Shown here: in pieces, positions 16,305 to 25,501 of the stretch
How positions within the stretch are numbered: the stretch's first letter is position 1
How the letters are laid out: each line of letters starts with the position of its first letter
Origin: CAYYJR01 sp964472305
GTDB lineage: Bacteria; Armatimonadota; Hebobacteria; CAIYQO01
DNA length: 44,924 bases
Assembly (NCBI GenBank): GCA_964472305.1
Contig: CAYYJR010000028.1
Location: 1 to 44,924, forward strand
Direction of reading: 5' to 3'
The notes under the pieces: model-generated
Seen by the model: the letters and a program-made list of their open reading frames with translations, nothing else
Told to the model about the DNA's origin: nothing
Databases searched by the model: none
Translations under genes and position numbers: made by a program

Positions 16305-18617
16305 ATGCAACGGATGCTGCGTTCGGATCTACCGAACGAACCGACCGGCATCGCGCCGGCGCCGCCGCGTCCGGCACACTTGACACGGCTAGCCTGGTTG
16401 CCGATTCCGGCGTATATCCTGGCGATGATCGTGGTCTACGCGCACAACCTGCAGACCACGTACGAATCGCCGGTATTGCTGGCGACGTTAAATACGCTCT
16501 TTTGCACGGCGGTTTCGCTGCTGATCGTCTACCTGGCGGCGCGCAGTTTTCTGGAGACCGGTTCGCGGGGCGTGCTGTGCCTGGGCGCCGGCGCGCTGGC
16601 GTACGGCACCGTAACTATACTTGCCGGCTTGTTGCTGCACGAAACGAATGCCGTGCTCACCGTCTACAATACCGGCTGTGGCGTGGCCGGGGCGTGCTTC
16701 CTGTGCAGTGCCGTTCTCACCTTGCGGACAACCGTGCCGGCGGCACAGCACCCGCCAACGGTACGCCAGTTGGCACTGGTATACTTGGGCGTTTTGCTCG
16801 TGCTGGGTCTGCTGGTGCTGGGAGCGATCGCAGGGGCATTTCCGCCGTTTTATCGTGAAGGCATGACGCCGTTGCGGCAAAGCGTCCTCGGCGTCACTGT
16901 CACGTTGTTTCTGCTGGCCTCATTGGGGTATGGCCTCCTCTACCGCCGAATGCGCATCATTTTCCTGCACTGGTGCTGCATCGGATTGGCGTTGATCGGC
17001 CTGGGCTTATTGACGGTGTTATTAATAAAAAGCATCGCGTCGCCGCTCAATTGGCTCGGGCGGGGGGGGCAATACCTGGGCGGGCTCTACCTGCTGTTCG
17101 CCATCCTCAGTGTGGTGAAGGGCGCCTGGCTGTTGCCGTTGGAGCGCGCGTTGCGCGAGAGTGAGGACCGCTTCCGACTGGCGCTGCAACACGCGCCCAT
17201 CACCGTGGCCACCTTTGACCGCGACCTGCGCTATACCTGGATCTACAACACACCCCATGGATTCCAGCCGCAACAAGTGCTGGGAAAGCGTCCCGATGAA
17301 TTGATTCCTCCCCACGATGCGGCGGAGTTTATGGCGTTGTTGCGCCAGACGCTGGAGTCCGAGGTCGTGATCCGCGGTGAAGTGTCGGGGCATACCCACG
17401 GCGAGCGCTGGGTGTATGACATCACCGCCGAATGCTTGCGCGACGCCGACGGCCGGGTGATCGGCGTGAATATGGCGATTATAGACATCACCGAGCGGGT
17501 GCAGGCAGAAGAGGCGCTGCGGGAGAGCGAAACGCGCTATCACGCCCTCTTTAACAGCATGACCGAAGGATTCGCTCTGCACGAAATCGTCCTTACCGCG
17601 GATGGAACACCATGTGACTACCGCTTCCTGGATATCAATCCCGCCTTCGAACGACTGACCGGACTGCGACGCGAAGACATCGTTGGTCGCCTGAAGAATG
17701 ACGTGCTGCCCGACGATGACCCCTTCTGGATGCAAATCTACGGCGAGGTAGCGCTCACTGGTGATCCGAGCCATTTCGAGCATTATTCGCCGGCGCTCGA
17801 TCGGCATTACCGGGTGTTTGCCTATTGCCCGGCACCACGACAGTTCGCCGTGTTGTTCATGGACATCACCGCGCTGAAAGAGGCGGACCACGCGAAGGAC
17901 GAATTCCTCGCCGTGCTCTCGCATGAATTACAGACGCCGCTCACCGCCATACTGGGCTGGTCGGCCGAAGCGCTGCGCCAGGACAACCCCGACTTCATCA
18001 ATCACGCAATGGCGGTGGTGCACCGCAATGCCGTGCGCCAGGCGCGGCTGGTGAATGAAATCCTGGATATGTCGCGATTGATCCATCGCAAGATCACGTT
18101 GGAGCCGGTGCCGACTGATCTCTGGATGCAGGCGAACCTGGCAGTGGAGAACGTGCGACACCTTGCGGCAGAGCGAACATTGTCGCTGACGCTGGCACCG
18201 ACGGATGAGCCGCTGCCCATCACCGCCGATCCGGAGCGCCTGCAACAGTGCATCGCGAATCTGCTGCACAACAGCGTGAAATTCACGCCGACGGATGGGA
18301 GCATTACCGTGCGCTGTTGTCGTGTGGGCAGCGAGGCGCTCCTCAGCGTTTGCGACACCGGACGCGGCATTCCGCCGGAGGAGTTGCCGACCGTGTTTGC
18401 CGTGTTTCGCCAGGTGAATCGTGACGAGAAGGCCGGCGGGCTGGGATTAGGATTGGCGGTCACCCGCGGCATCGTGGAGTTGCACGGCGGACGCATCTGG
18501 GCGGATAGCGCGGGGGTGGGTCAAGGCAGCACCTTTACCATCGCCTTGCCAAGCGACGCAGCGCGCAACGAAACAGAAAGGAGTAGCCCGCATGGCAACA
18601 CGCATCCTGCTGGTTGA
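16305..18617 (+). CDS. Membrane sensor histidine kinase with two PAS domains
   Basis: About 770 residues. The N-terminal third (about 25-275) has seven or eight hydrophobic helices and forms an integral-membrane sensor of a MASE-like kind. Two PAS modules follow (about 285-400, with RDLRYTWIYNTPHGFQ, and about 410-530, with YRFLDINPAFERLTG), each ending in a DIT(E/A) element. The HisKA box is LSHELQTPLTAILG with phospho-His at about 540. The HATPase_c has N-box LLHNSVKFTP, VCDTGRGIPPEEL and GGLGLGLAV. ATG at 16305 follows GGGAG. The stop overlaps the response regulator gene by 26 bp, so the two are translationally coupled. The signal is unknown. Confidence 0.92.
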   Translation: MQRMLRSDLPNEPTGIAPAPPRPAHLTRLAWLPIPAYILAMIVVYAHNLQTTYESPVLLATLNTLFCTAVSLLIVYLAARSFLETGSRGVLCLGAGALAYGTVTILAGLLLHETNAVLTVYNTGCGVAGACFLCSAVLTLRTTVPAAQHPPTVRQLALVYLGVLLVLGLLVLGAIAGAFPPFYREGMTPLRQSVLGVTVTLFLLASLGYGLLYRRMRIIFLHWCCIGLALIGLGLLTVLLIKSIASPLNWLGRGGQYLGGLYLLFAILSVVKGAWLLPLERALRESEDRFRLALQHAPITVATFDRDLRYTWIYNTPHGFQPQQVLGKRPDELIPPHDAAEFMALLRQTLESEVVIRGEVSGHTHGERWVYDITAECLRDADGRVIGVNMAIIDITERVQAEEALRESETRYHALFNSMTEGFALHEIVLTADGTPCDYRFLDINPAFERLTGLRREDIVGRLKNDVLPDDDPFWMQIYGEVALTGDPSHFEHYSPALDRHYRVFAYCPAPRQFAVLFMDITALKEADHAKDEFLAVLSHELQTPLTAILGWSAEALRQDNPDFINHAMAVVHRNAVRQARLVNEILDMSRLIHRKITLEPVPTDLWMQANLAVENVRHLAAERTLSLTLAPTDEPLPITADPERLQQCIANLLHNSVKFTPTDGSITVRCCRVGSEALLSVCDTGRGIPPEELPTVFAVFRQVNRDEKAGGLGLGLAVTRGIVELHGGRIWADSAGVGQGSTFTIALPSDAARNETERSSPHGNTHPAG

Positions 18618-18963
18618 GGACGACGAGGATATCCGCGAACTGACGAAGCTGCTCCTTGAGATGGCCGGATATGAGGTGCTGCCCGCCGCCGACGGGGAGG
18701 ACGGACTGCGCCTGCTGGCGGATGAGCGCGTCGATCTGGCTATCCTCGACATCATGCTGCCGGGCATCGACGGCTGGTCGGTGTGCCGCGCCATCCGCGC
18801 GGATCCGCGCATCGCCGGCTTGCCCATCCTGATTTTCACCGTGCGCAGCCAGCACCTCGACAGCGACCGGCACGCGGGGGTGCGCTTCGACGGCTTCTTG
18901 AACAAACCGTTTCAGCGCGACGAACTGCTGCGGGCAGTGACGCGATTGCTGCCGGTGGGGTAA
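18592..18963 (+). CDS. Single-domain response regulator
   Basis: A 123-residue receiver domain with no output domain. The acidic pocket EDDED (about 9-13), phospho-acceptor Asp53 in LAILDIMLPG, the switch Thr in FTVRS and Lys105 in NKPF are all present. It starts inside the kinase gene (AAGGAG about 10 nt upstream of ATG) and is surely its partner. Lacking an effector domain, it must act by protein contact or relay phosphate to another protein. Confidence 0.95.
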   Translation: MATRILLVEDDEDIRELTKLLLEMAGYEVLPAADGEDGLRLLADERVDLAILDIMLPGIDGWSVCRAIRADPRIAGLPILIFTVRSQHLDSDRHAGVRFDGFLNKPFQRDELLRAVTRLLPVG

Positions 18964-19022
18964 ACAGGAGCTGAAGCGGTTTCATCGTCGCGTATCCGGT
19001 GCGGCACCGGCCTCATGTCCAT

Positions 19023-19838
19023 TCACGGCGCTTGGGCGCCGGGAGAATTCGTCACCGCGGGCGCGTGATCCAATCGCAACTGCTGGGCGGGCGTGAAAGT
19101 CTGGCGCACGGCGGCGACGACGGCGAGTATGCTGGTGAAGGTGGCGGCGGCGGTAATCATATACATCACCATCACCTGGTACAACGCAGCCTGGGTGGGA
19201 TGCTGGCCGGCGATGATCTGGCCGGTCATCATGCCGGGCAGCGAAACGATGCCGACCACCAGCATGGCATTCACACTGGGAATGATGGCGGTGCGCAGCG
19301 CGTCGCGACGCACCGGGTGCACCGCCTGCATGGCGGTGGCGCCGAGGGCCAGCGCCGATTCCACCTCCTGGCGTCGCCGCCGCAAGTCACCCGCATAACG
19401 CCCCACCGCCAGCGTGGCGGCAGTCATCGCGTTGCCGACGATCATGCCTGCCAGCGGTAACAGGTAACGCGGATCGTACCATGGCGTCACCCGCAGCACC
19501 AGCCCGGTAACATACAGCAGCACCACCAGGCTGCCGCTGACGATGGCGACGGTGAATACCCACCCTTTGCCATACGCCAGTTCGGTGACGCGCCCCGACG
19601 CGGTGTGCACCGCCACCGCCAGCATGACCACCAGCGCCGCCAGCACCCAGTACCAGTGCCCGTCGCGGATGAGGAAGACCAGCACGTAACCGACCAATCC
19701 GAGCTGCACGAACGCGCGCACCGCACCCCACAACAAGTCGCGCTCCAGTCCGAGTTGCAGCCGCCACGAACCGATCACGCAGCCCAGCACCAGCAAGGCG
19801 GCGATCAGCAGGTCGGGATAATGGAGGGGAATGGGCAT
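19023..19838 (-). CDS. fetB: FetB-type ABC transporter permease (UPF0014)
   Basis: A 271-residue permease with six or seven hydrophobic helices. Family features are the N-terminal RAFVQLGLVGYVL, PLAGMIVGNAMTAATLAVGR, the cytosolic loop ESALALGATAMQAV and PGMMTGQIIAGQHPTQAALYQ. The E. coli homologue FetAB exports iron under oxidative stress. ATG at 19838 is 3 nt after the ATPase stop, so the two are one operon. The C-terminal 20 residues are outside the family core. Confidence 0.92.
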   Translation of the reverse strand: MPIPLHYPDLLIAALLVLGCVIGSWRLQLGLERDLLWGAVRAFVQLGLVGYVLVFLIRDGHWYWVLAALVVMLAVAVHTASGRVTELAYGKGWVFTVAIVSGSLVVLLYVTGLVLRVTPWYDPRYLLPLAGMIVGNAMTAATLAVGRYAGDLRRRRQEVESALALGATAMQAVHPVRRDALRTAIIPSVNAMLVVGIVSLPGMMTGQIIAGQHPTQAALYQVMVMYMITAAATFTSILAVVAAVRQTFTPAQQLRLDHAPAVTNSPGAQAP

Positions 19839-19841
19839 CGT

Positions 19842-20570
19842 CTACTCCAATTGCACCCGCGCGCGCTCCGCCGCGTGCAGCGCGGCGTTAGCGTCGGCAT
19901 ACCATTGCGCCCGCCCCGCATGCACCATCAGCGCCGCGCCGTCCAGGCGCCGAACGATGTCGGGCACGTGGGTGACCATCACCAGCGACAGCCCCTGCTC
20001 GCGGTTGCGCCGCAGCAGCGTGTCCAGCAACCGCTGTGCGCTGTCCGCGTCCAGCGCGGAAGTGGGTTCGTCCAGCGCCAGCACGTCGGGACAGAGGGTT
20101 AACGCTCGCGCCACCGCCACTCGCTGTTGCTGTCCGCCGGACAGTTGATCGCCGCGCCGCGTCAGCAGCTCCGCCGGCAACCCGAACTCCTCCAGCAGCG
20201 CCGCCGCCTGCTCGCGCGGCAACTCACGGCGCAACAGGCGCAGCGGATACGCCAGGTTGCCTTCGACGGTGAGATCGAAGAGAAATGGTTGCTGAAAAAT
20301 CATCCCCACCCGCCGCCGTACCGGCACCACGTCCAGCCGGCGCATGTCCTCACCTTCCAGCAACACCCGGCCTTCGGCGGGATCGTCCAGCCGATTCAAC
20401 AGGCGCAACAGGCTGGTTTTCCCCGCGCCCGAGGGGCCAAAAATGCCTAATCTCCCCCCTGCCGGCACGGTGAAGGTGACGTCCGACAGGATGCGCAGCA
20501 TGCGCGCCTGTCCGTCGATGACGGTGGCACGTTCCACCGCAACCTGTTCCAATGCGAGTGACGCGGCCAT
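19842..20570 (-). CDS. fetA: FetA-type ABC transporter ATP-binding protein
   Basis: A 242-residue ATPase with Walker A GPSGAGKTSLL, Q-loop FQQPFLF, signature LSGGQQQRVAVARAL, Walker B VLALDEPTSALD and H-loop VMVTHV. It powers the FetB permease encoded 3 nt downstream. The start is uncertain: ATG at 20570 (MAASLALEQ) gives a normal family length but no clear ribosome site; ATG at 20648 has AGGAA right against it and adds 26 residues without family features. Confidence 0.93.
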   Translation of the reverse strand: MAASLALEQVAVERATVIDGQARMLRILSDVTFTVPAGGRLGIFGPSGAGKTSLLRLLNRLDDPAEGRVLLEGEDMRRLDVVPVRRRVGMIFQQPFLFDLTVEGNLAYPLRLLRRELPREQAAALLEEFGLPAELLTRRGDQLSGGQQQRVAVARALTLCPDVLALDEPTSALDADSAQRLLDTLLRRNREQGLSLVMVTHVPDIVRRLDGAALMVHAGRAQWYADANAALHAAERARVQLE

Positions 20571-20659
20571 TATACGTAGAGATTCGGTGCGTGCGCGAGT
20601 GATCCCTGCCGCTAAAGATACGAGGGTGTAAGTGGCAGTGCGAGCCATTTCCTGTTCGG

Positions 20660-20688
20660 TTGCCAGCCGGTCTTAAATAATTTATAAT
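20660..20688 (+). promoter_or_regulatory. Promoter of the membrane methyltransferase gene
   Basis: TTGCCA (20660-20665), a 17-bp spacer and a perfect TATAAT (20683-20688), with an AT-rich surrounding. Initiation is expected near 20695, 42 nt before the start codon. Confidence 0.8.
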
Positions 20689-20736
20689 AGTTGTGTCTGT
20701 TGTTGTGATTATTCTACATGGATAAAGGATTCTGTC

Positions 20737-21483
20737 ATGGCACTCACCGATGAACTCCTCAAGGAAGGCAATTTCCTCTTTCGCTGGCGCTCGTATGGTC
20801 CCGCGCTCATCCTGCCCTTGTTGGTGGTGGCACTGTGGCAATCCGAAGGACTGGCGCGCATGTGGGGTGAGCATTTCAATATCCTCTGGAAGCTGGGCGC
20901 GCTGGGAGTGGCGGTGCTGGGATTGCTCGTTCGCTGCCTGGTCGGGTGCTTCGTGCCTGCCAATACGTCGGGCCGCAACACCAAAGAGCAGTTGGCGTTC
21001 AGCCTGAACACCAGCGGACTCTACTCCATCGTGCGCCACCCGCTGTACCTGGGCAATTATCTCAGCATGCTGGGCTTGCTGTTATTCGTCGAGGTCTGGT
21101 GGCTGGCCGTCATCGCTTCGCTGCTGTTCTGGCTCTACTACGAACGTATTTGCCTGGCTGAAGAGGCCTTCCTGGCGGAGCAGTTCGGCGAGGAATTCTA
21201 TGAATGGGCGGCGCGGACTCCCGCGTTTATCCCCCAGTTCCGCCTGTGGCGCGCGCCGTCATGCCGGTTTTGCTGGCAGGCGATGCTGCGGCGCGAACAT
21301 ACCGGATTCTTCCTGCTGATCACCATTTTCCTCATGATGGAAGTGCTGGTAAATGGGATGGGCGAAGGCATCTGGGTGATAGATTCGTCGATGACCACCC
21401 TCTTTTTCGCCAACCTGGGCCTCTACCTGACCATTCTGCTGATCAAGAAAAAGACGCCGTTGCTGGCATTTGACGGCCGCTGA
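20737..21483 (+). CDS. PEMT/ICMT-family membrane methyltransferase-like protein
   Basis: A 248-residue protein with about six hydrophobic segments. The conserved block TSGLYSIVRHPLYLGNYLSM and the distal AEEAFLAEQFGEEFYEWAA are the two SAM-binding elements of the isoprenylcysteine carboxyl methyltransferase / phospholipid methyltransferase superfamily. The C-terminus adds two or three helices (FFLLITIFLMMEVLV, FFANLGLYLTILLI) that the short bacterial ICMT homologues lack. Substrate unknown, probably a lipid or lipid-linked molecule. AAAGGA precedes ATG 20737. Confidence 0.8.
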   Translation: MALTDELLKEGNFLFRWRSYGPALILPLLVVALWQSEGLARMWGEHFNILWKLGALGVAVLGLLVRCLVGCFVPANTSGRNTKEQLAFSLNTSGLYSIVRHPLYLGNYLSMLGLLLFVEVWWLAVIASLLFWLYYERICLAEEAFLAEQFGEEFYEWAARTPAFIPQFRLWRAPSCRFCWQAMLRREHTGFFLLITIFLMMEVLVNGMGEGIWVIDSSMTTLFFANLGLYLTILLIKKKTPLLAFDGR

Positions 21484-21506
21484 GACACTTCGGCTCGTTG
21501 CTGCGG

Positions 21507-22541
21507 CTACGCCTCCGGTTGCTTGTATGGCGCGTTGACCACATTAGTCGGCGCGCCGGACAGGAACGCGTGAATGTTGCTGATAGTCGTCTGCATAATG
21601 CGCTCCGTCGCCTCGCGACTGTAAAAGGCCATGTGCGGAGTAATCAGCACGTCGGGGCGGCGCAACAGAATGTGCCGGCGGATAAGCATGCGCAGATTCT
21701 CCGCCGCTTCCGGGGTGTTCAGCAAGCGTTCCTCTTCCTCGACCAACTCCTCACCTTCCAGCACATCCAGGCCGGCGCCGGCGAGAATGCCTTCGTCCAG
21801 TGCCTCGATCAGGGCTTCGGTATCGACCAACCCGCCGCGAGCGGTGTTAATGAGCAGTGCACCGCGCTTCAAGCGCCGGATGCTGTCCTTATTGATCATG
21901 TGGTGGGTGGCAGGCGTATAGGGCGCGTGCAAGCTGATGATATCCGCACGGCTGAACAGGTCGTCGAGGCTGACGTATTCGAAATCGAGCACTTCCGCGA
22001 TCAGCGGATTCGGCTTCACGTCATAGGCAATGACATTCATGCCGAATCCGCGGGCGGTACGAATCACGTGCAGGCCGATGCTGCCCGCGCCCACCACGCC
22101 GAGCGTCTTCCCCTTGATATCGAATCCCTCCAGCCCCTGCAGCGAAAAATCGCCGGCAATGGTGCGCTGGTAGGCGCGGTAAATCTTGCGTGACAGCGAC
22201 AGAATCAGTCCGAAGGTGTGCTCGGCGACGGTATTTTCGCCATAGCGCGGCACGTTGGAAACGGGGATGCCGCGTTCGTTGCATGCTTCCAGATCGATGT
22301 GATCGTAACCGGTCGAGCGGGCGGCGACGAAGCGCAGGCGCGGCATTTGGTCCAGCACCGCCCGCGTCACCATCGAGTGTACGAAAACGGAGACAATCTC
22401 GGCATCTCGATACTGTTCTACCGGACACTGATCGAGAGGACAGTCCAGGTAGCTCTCCGCCTCGGGCAAATGCTGCTGGAGGTAGTCTAGTTCGCCGGGT
22501 TGTACTTCCACCACGACGATGCGTGCCTGTGTTGTAGCCAT
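21507..22541 (-). CDS. ldhA: D-lactate dehydrogenase-like 2-hydroxyacid dehydrogenase
   Basis: A 344-residue NAD-dependent D-2-hydroxyacid dehydrogenase. The N-terminal catalytic domain has VFVHSMVTRAVLDQMP and ARSTGYDHIDLEACNERGIP. The Rossmann motif is GVVGAGSIGLHVIR. The active site is complete: Arg in INTARGGLVDTEAL, Glu in GLDVLEGEE and His in LITPHMAFYS. The pattern fits fermentative D-lactate dehydrogenase, which reduces pyruvate with NADH. ATG at 22541 follows GGGGGGAGG. An open frame ten codons longer has no better start. Confidence 0.92.
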   Translation of the reverse strand: MATTQARIVVVEVQPGELDYLQQHLPEAESYLDCPLDQCPVEQYRDAEIVSVFVHSMVTRAVLDQMPRLRFVAARSTGYDHIDLEACNERGIPVSNVPRYGENTVAEHTFGLILSLSRKIYRAYQRTIAGDFSLQGLEGFDIKGKTLGVVGAGSIGLHVIRTARGFGMNVIAYDVKPNPLIAEVLDFEYVSLDDLFSRADIISLHAPYTPATHHMINKDSIRRLKRGALLINTARGGLVDTEALIEALDEGILAGAGLDVLEGEELVEEEERLLNTPEAAENLRMLIRRHILLRRPDVLITPHMAFYSREATERIMQTTISNIHAFLSGAPTNVVNAPYKQPEA

Positions 22542-22730
22542 GTGCGCGTCCTCCCCCCGGACTTGTCTCACAGCATTGCTGCCGGCTTATACCCTGATGC
22601 AGGTAGACCGCCGCGTCGGTCGATGCATGTGACGCAGCACCGATATTGTAACAAGTATTTCCCGTGGCGGGGTTTTCGTGTGGTTCATTGCCCGACAGGG
22701 AATGATGTCCTGGCGGCGAATGACAGTTTC

Positions 22731-23276
22731 ATGACCGTCAGACACGGACATCGACGTCATGCGACGGGGATCATCGGCCTGCTGCTAACGCTTGCGCTGC
22801 TGGGCATAAGCCTGTACCAGTTTCGCGGCGACCAACTCGTGCCGATACCCCCGCCCGCGGCGCGCACTGCCGCGGGGGAGACCACCGCGCGGGTGGCACG
22901 AGTGGTGGATGGCGATACCATTAAGCTGTCCGGCGGCGAACGCGTGCGCTACATCGGTATCGACACGCCGGAACTGCACGCGCGACGCGGCGGGGACGCG
23001 GAGCCTTATGCCGCCGCGGCCACGCGCGCCAACGCCACGCTGGTACGCGGCAAAACGGTGCGGCTGGTCTTCGACCGCGAGCGGCGCGATCGGTATGGAC
23101 GGCTGCTCGCCTATGTCTATGTGAATCAAACCTTCGTCAATCTCACCCTGGTCGAGCAAGGGATGGCGGTCGCGAAAGCCTTCCCGCCGAACACCGCGCA
23201 CCGCGCGGAATTCGAGGCGGCGGAAGCACGCGCCCGCGCCGCCGGCCTGGGCCGTTGGGAGCACCGCACACGATGA
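22731..23276 (+). CDS. Thermonuclease family protein (SNase-like, exported)
   Basis: A 181-residue staphylococcal-nuclease-like protein. An N-terminal hydrophobic helix (GIIGLLLTLALLGISLY, about 14-30) exports or anchors it. The catalytic set is present: Asp in RVVDGDTIK, Arg and Asp/Glu in RYIGIDTPEL, and Arg in RERRDRYGRLLAYV. It should be a calcium-dependent nuclease outside the cytoplasm. ATG at 22731 is the best placed start, but its ribosome site is weak. The stop overlaps the start of the PfkB kinase gene (ATGA). Confidence 0.9.
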   Translation: MTVRHGHRRHATGIIGLLLTLALLGISLYQFRGDQLVPIPPPAARTAAGETTARVARVVDGDTIKLSGGERVRYIGIDTPELHARRGGDAEPYAAAATRANATLVRGKTVRLVFDRERRDRYGRLLAYVYVNQTFVNLTLVEQGMAVAKAFPPNTAHRAEFEAAEARARAAGLGRWEHRTR

Positions 23277-24256
23277 CAACCCGTTTCGAGTTAGTAACGG
23301 TCGGCAGTCTGCTGGTGGAGATCACCCCATCGCAACCCGGCGAGACCCTTGCCACCGCGCACCGCTACACGCTGGTCGCCGGCGGCGCCGCAGCCAACTT
23401 CGTTTTCGCCGCGGCGCGATTAGGCATAGGCGTGCATTTCATCACCGCGCTGGGCGATGACGAATTCGGCGTGTTGATGACCCGCGAGTTGGCCGAGTTC
23501 GGCGTGGACGTCTCCGGCGTGCGCCGCGTTGCCGGGCAACTGTCGCCGGTGTCATTTTGCGCCGTCGATCAACAGGGGGGCAAGCAGTTCCGCTTCTACC
23601 GCTTCCCCGGCCACAGCACGCCGATGCAGGCATTGGCGGCGGAGGATTTCCACGCCGCCAGCGCCGGCCGGCTGTTCGACTTCAGCGAAGGCAGCATCCG
23701 CGATGCCGCACTGCGCCCGCTGGTGCTGCAGGCGGCACGCGATGCGCGGCGGGCGGGGGTACCGGTACTCTACGCGGTCAACCTGCGCCTGGGTGCGTGG
23801 GGCGTACCCGCGGCGGAGGTACTGGCGGTGGAGCGGGAAGCGGTGGCGCTGGCCGATATCGTGGTGCTGAACACGGAAGAGGTCGAGTTCATCACCGGAC
23901 AGCCGGGCGACGACGGCCTGCGCGCGCTGCAAGCACTAGGACCACGAGTGCTGGTAATGACCCGCGGCGGCGACGGCGAAATGCTACTCCGTGCCGGCAA
24001 TGAGACCGGCGCCGTCAGTCCCTACCGCGTGCCGGTGGTATACGATGTCGGCGCGGGCGACACCTTCCACGCCGGCCTGGTCGCCGCTGCCCTGCGCCGA
24101 GATCTCGCCGCCATGACCCTTCCCGACTGGCTCGCGGCCGCCCGCCTTGGTGCCGCCGCCGCCGCCATCCGCGTCTCCACCTCCGCTGATCCCCGCGACC
24201 TGCCCACCTACGCGCAGGTGGAACAGTGGATAACGGCACGCAGTTCTGAGACGTGA
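23273..24256 (+). CDS. PfkB-family carbohydrate kinase
   Basis: A 327-residue ribokinase-fold sugar kinase. The N-terminal pattern includes LVAGGAAANFVFAAARLG and ITALGDDEFG; the C-terminal signature VGAGDTFHAGLVAA holds the catalytic Asp and the anion hole. Fructokinase and 2-keto-3-deoxygluconate kinase are both possible; the substrate cannot be fixed. It is coupled to the nuclease gene through an ATGA overlap, though the two products have no obvious joint function. Confidence 0.93.
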   Translation: MTTRFELVTVGSLLVEITPSQPGETLATAHRYTLVAGGAAANFVFAAARLGIGVHFITALGDDEFGVLMTRELAEFGVDVSGVRRVAGQLSPVSFCAVDQQGGKQFRFYRFPGHSTPMQALAAEDFHAASAGRLFDFSEGSIRDAALRPLVLQAARDARRAGVPVLYAVNLRLGAWGVPAAEVLAVEREAVALADIVVLNTEEVEFITGQPGDDGLRALQALGPRVLVMTRGGDGEMLLRAGNETGAVSPYRVPVVYDVGAGDTFHAGLVAAALRRDLAAMTLPDWLAAARLGAAAAAIRVSTSADPRDLPTYAQVEQWITARSSET

Positions 24257-24321
24257 TCTGTGGGAAAGGATCATTGCCAGGAAGATGCGCGATTCCCTGA
24301 TTTCCGCAACATATCAGTCCA

Positions 24322-25066
24322 TCATCCCAGGCTGTCGAATCCCACGATGGTGATGCCGCGTTCCGCCAGGTATGCGCGCCACTGCGGGTCGGTGAGCGCG
24401 GCGAGTTCGCGGGCACGGCCGGCGCGGTAGCTGCCAGGGATGGCGGGGTCATCGAGGCCGGGGTGCGCCATGATCTCCAGCGTGCCACCGGGGCAGTCGT
24501 CAACCAGGCGTTGCAGCGTCGCCACGGTAGCGTTCTCGCCGTAAAACTCCATGCTGAAGTGATCGGGGGTGGCAAGGCCGGCGGCGCGCAGGTTGGCGCG
24601 CATCTGCGGCATGGTGGCGCGCACGGGCAAGCGATGCGCCCGTGCCAGCTCAATCACGATGGACAGCACCTCGGGGTAGGCGTGCACGTGGTGATGACTG
24701 TCCAGGTGCGAGGGTTGGCCGACCAGCGCGCTGACGCGTTCAAGCTGGCGCGTTAGTTCGCGCCGCACCTGTTCCGTCGGGAGCGGTAATACCCACTGCT
24801 GCCGTTTCACGAACCGGCCGTCGATATCGACCAGCGCCGGGATGTCAGCGGGGTTGCACAGCGGATGGCCGTAGGTCAGGTTCAAGTGCACGCCCACCGG
24901 CAGTCCGAGCGCGCGCGCCGGCGCCAGCAGTTCGGGCAATGCCGACGCGTTGGCGAAGACGGTGCTGTCACCCACCGCGCCTGCCTGCCATGCGGCGATG
25001 ATGCCGCGGTTTACCGCCGGGCACAGCCCCAGGTCATCGGCGTTCAGGATGACGCGGTCGGCGGGC
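24322..25066 (-). CDS. ChbG/YdjC-family carbohydrate deacetylase
   Basis: About 248 residues. The metal-binding Asp of LNADDLGLC at the N-terminus, GVHLNLTYGHPL and the SHLDSHHHVHAYPEV cluster define the family. ChbG removes an acetyl group from N,N'-diacetylchitobiose or its phosphate; HpnK relatives act on hopanoid sugars. The gene follows a PTS lactose/cellobiose IIA gene with a one-base stop/start overlap (TGATG), which favours a chitobiose-like substrate. The start ATG occupies 25068-25066; the last base is shared with the IIA stop. Confidence 0.92.
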
Positions 25067-25067
25067 A

Positions 25068-25385
25068 TCAGCGCGCCTCCAGCCGCCGGTACAACTCAAT
25101 CAATTCACGAATCAGCGTGCGCTCCGACATGGCGGTCATCAGTTGATCCTGCGCGTGGACCAGCAGCAAGCTGGGCGTCATTCCCACTCCTTGCGCCTCG
25201 CCGGCGAGGAAGCGCGTCTGCGCCGCGTGCGCCATGCTCAACTCGCGTTCCGCCGCCGCCAGGTGCTCCGTCGCACTCGCGAAATCGTCCCGCTTCGCTG
25301 CCGTCAGGGCGTCAAACGCCTCTGCCCGCCCGTTGCCGGCGTGGGTGATCAACTCCAGGCATAACGTTTCCTGTTCCTGGGTCAT
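25068..25385 (-). CDS. PTS lactose/cellobiose-type IIA protein
   Basis: A 105-residue all-helical PTS_IIA (lactose/cellobiose family) protein. The phospho-acceptor His77 and the metal Asp80 are in LLVHAQDQLMTA, exactly the family motif. It would receive phosphate from HPr and pass it to an IIB protein. ATG at 25385 follows CGGAGGAG; the longer open frame to 25448 has no ribosome site. No IIB, IIC, HPr or enzyme I gene is in the window, and the only partner is the overlapping deacetylase gene. Confidence 0.93.
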   Translation of the reverse strand: MTQEQETLCLELITHAGNGRAEAFDALTAAKRDDFASATEHLAAAERELSMAHAAQTRFLAGEAQGVGMTPSLLLVHAQDQLMTAMSERTLIRELIELYRRLEAR

Positions 25386-25501
25386 GGCTACTCCTCCGTG
25401 TGATGTGTGAAACGCAGGGCCTTCCCCCAAACCCGATTCATCGGGCATCTATCCCCGGCCCGGCGGTTGACCGCCGTGACGAGGTTTCAACCCACCACTT
25501 C

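Noticed and set aside
25461..25476. 7-bp inverted repeat CGGCGGT/ACCGCCG
   Set aside because: The loop is only two bases and there is no U-run; such short GC palindromes are common at this base composition.
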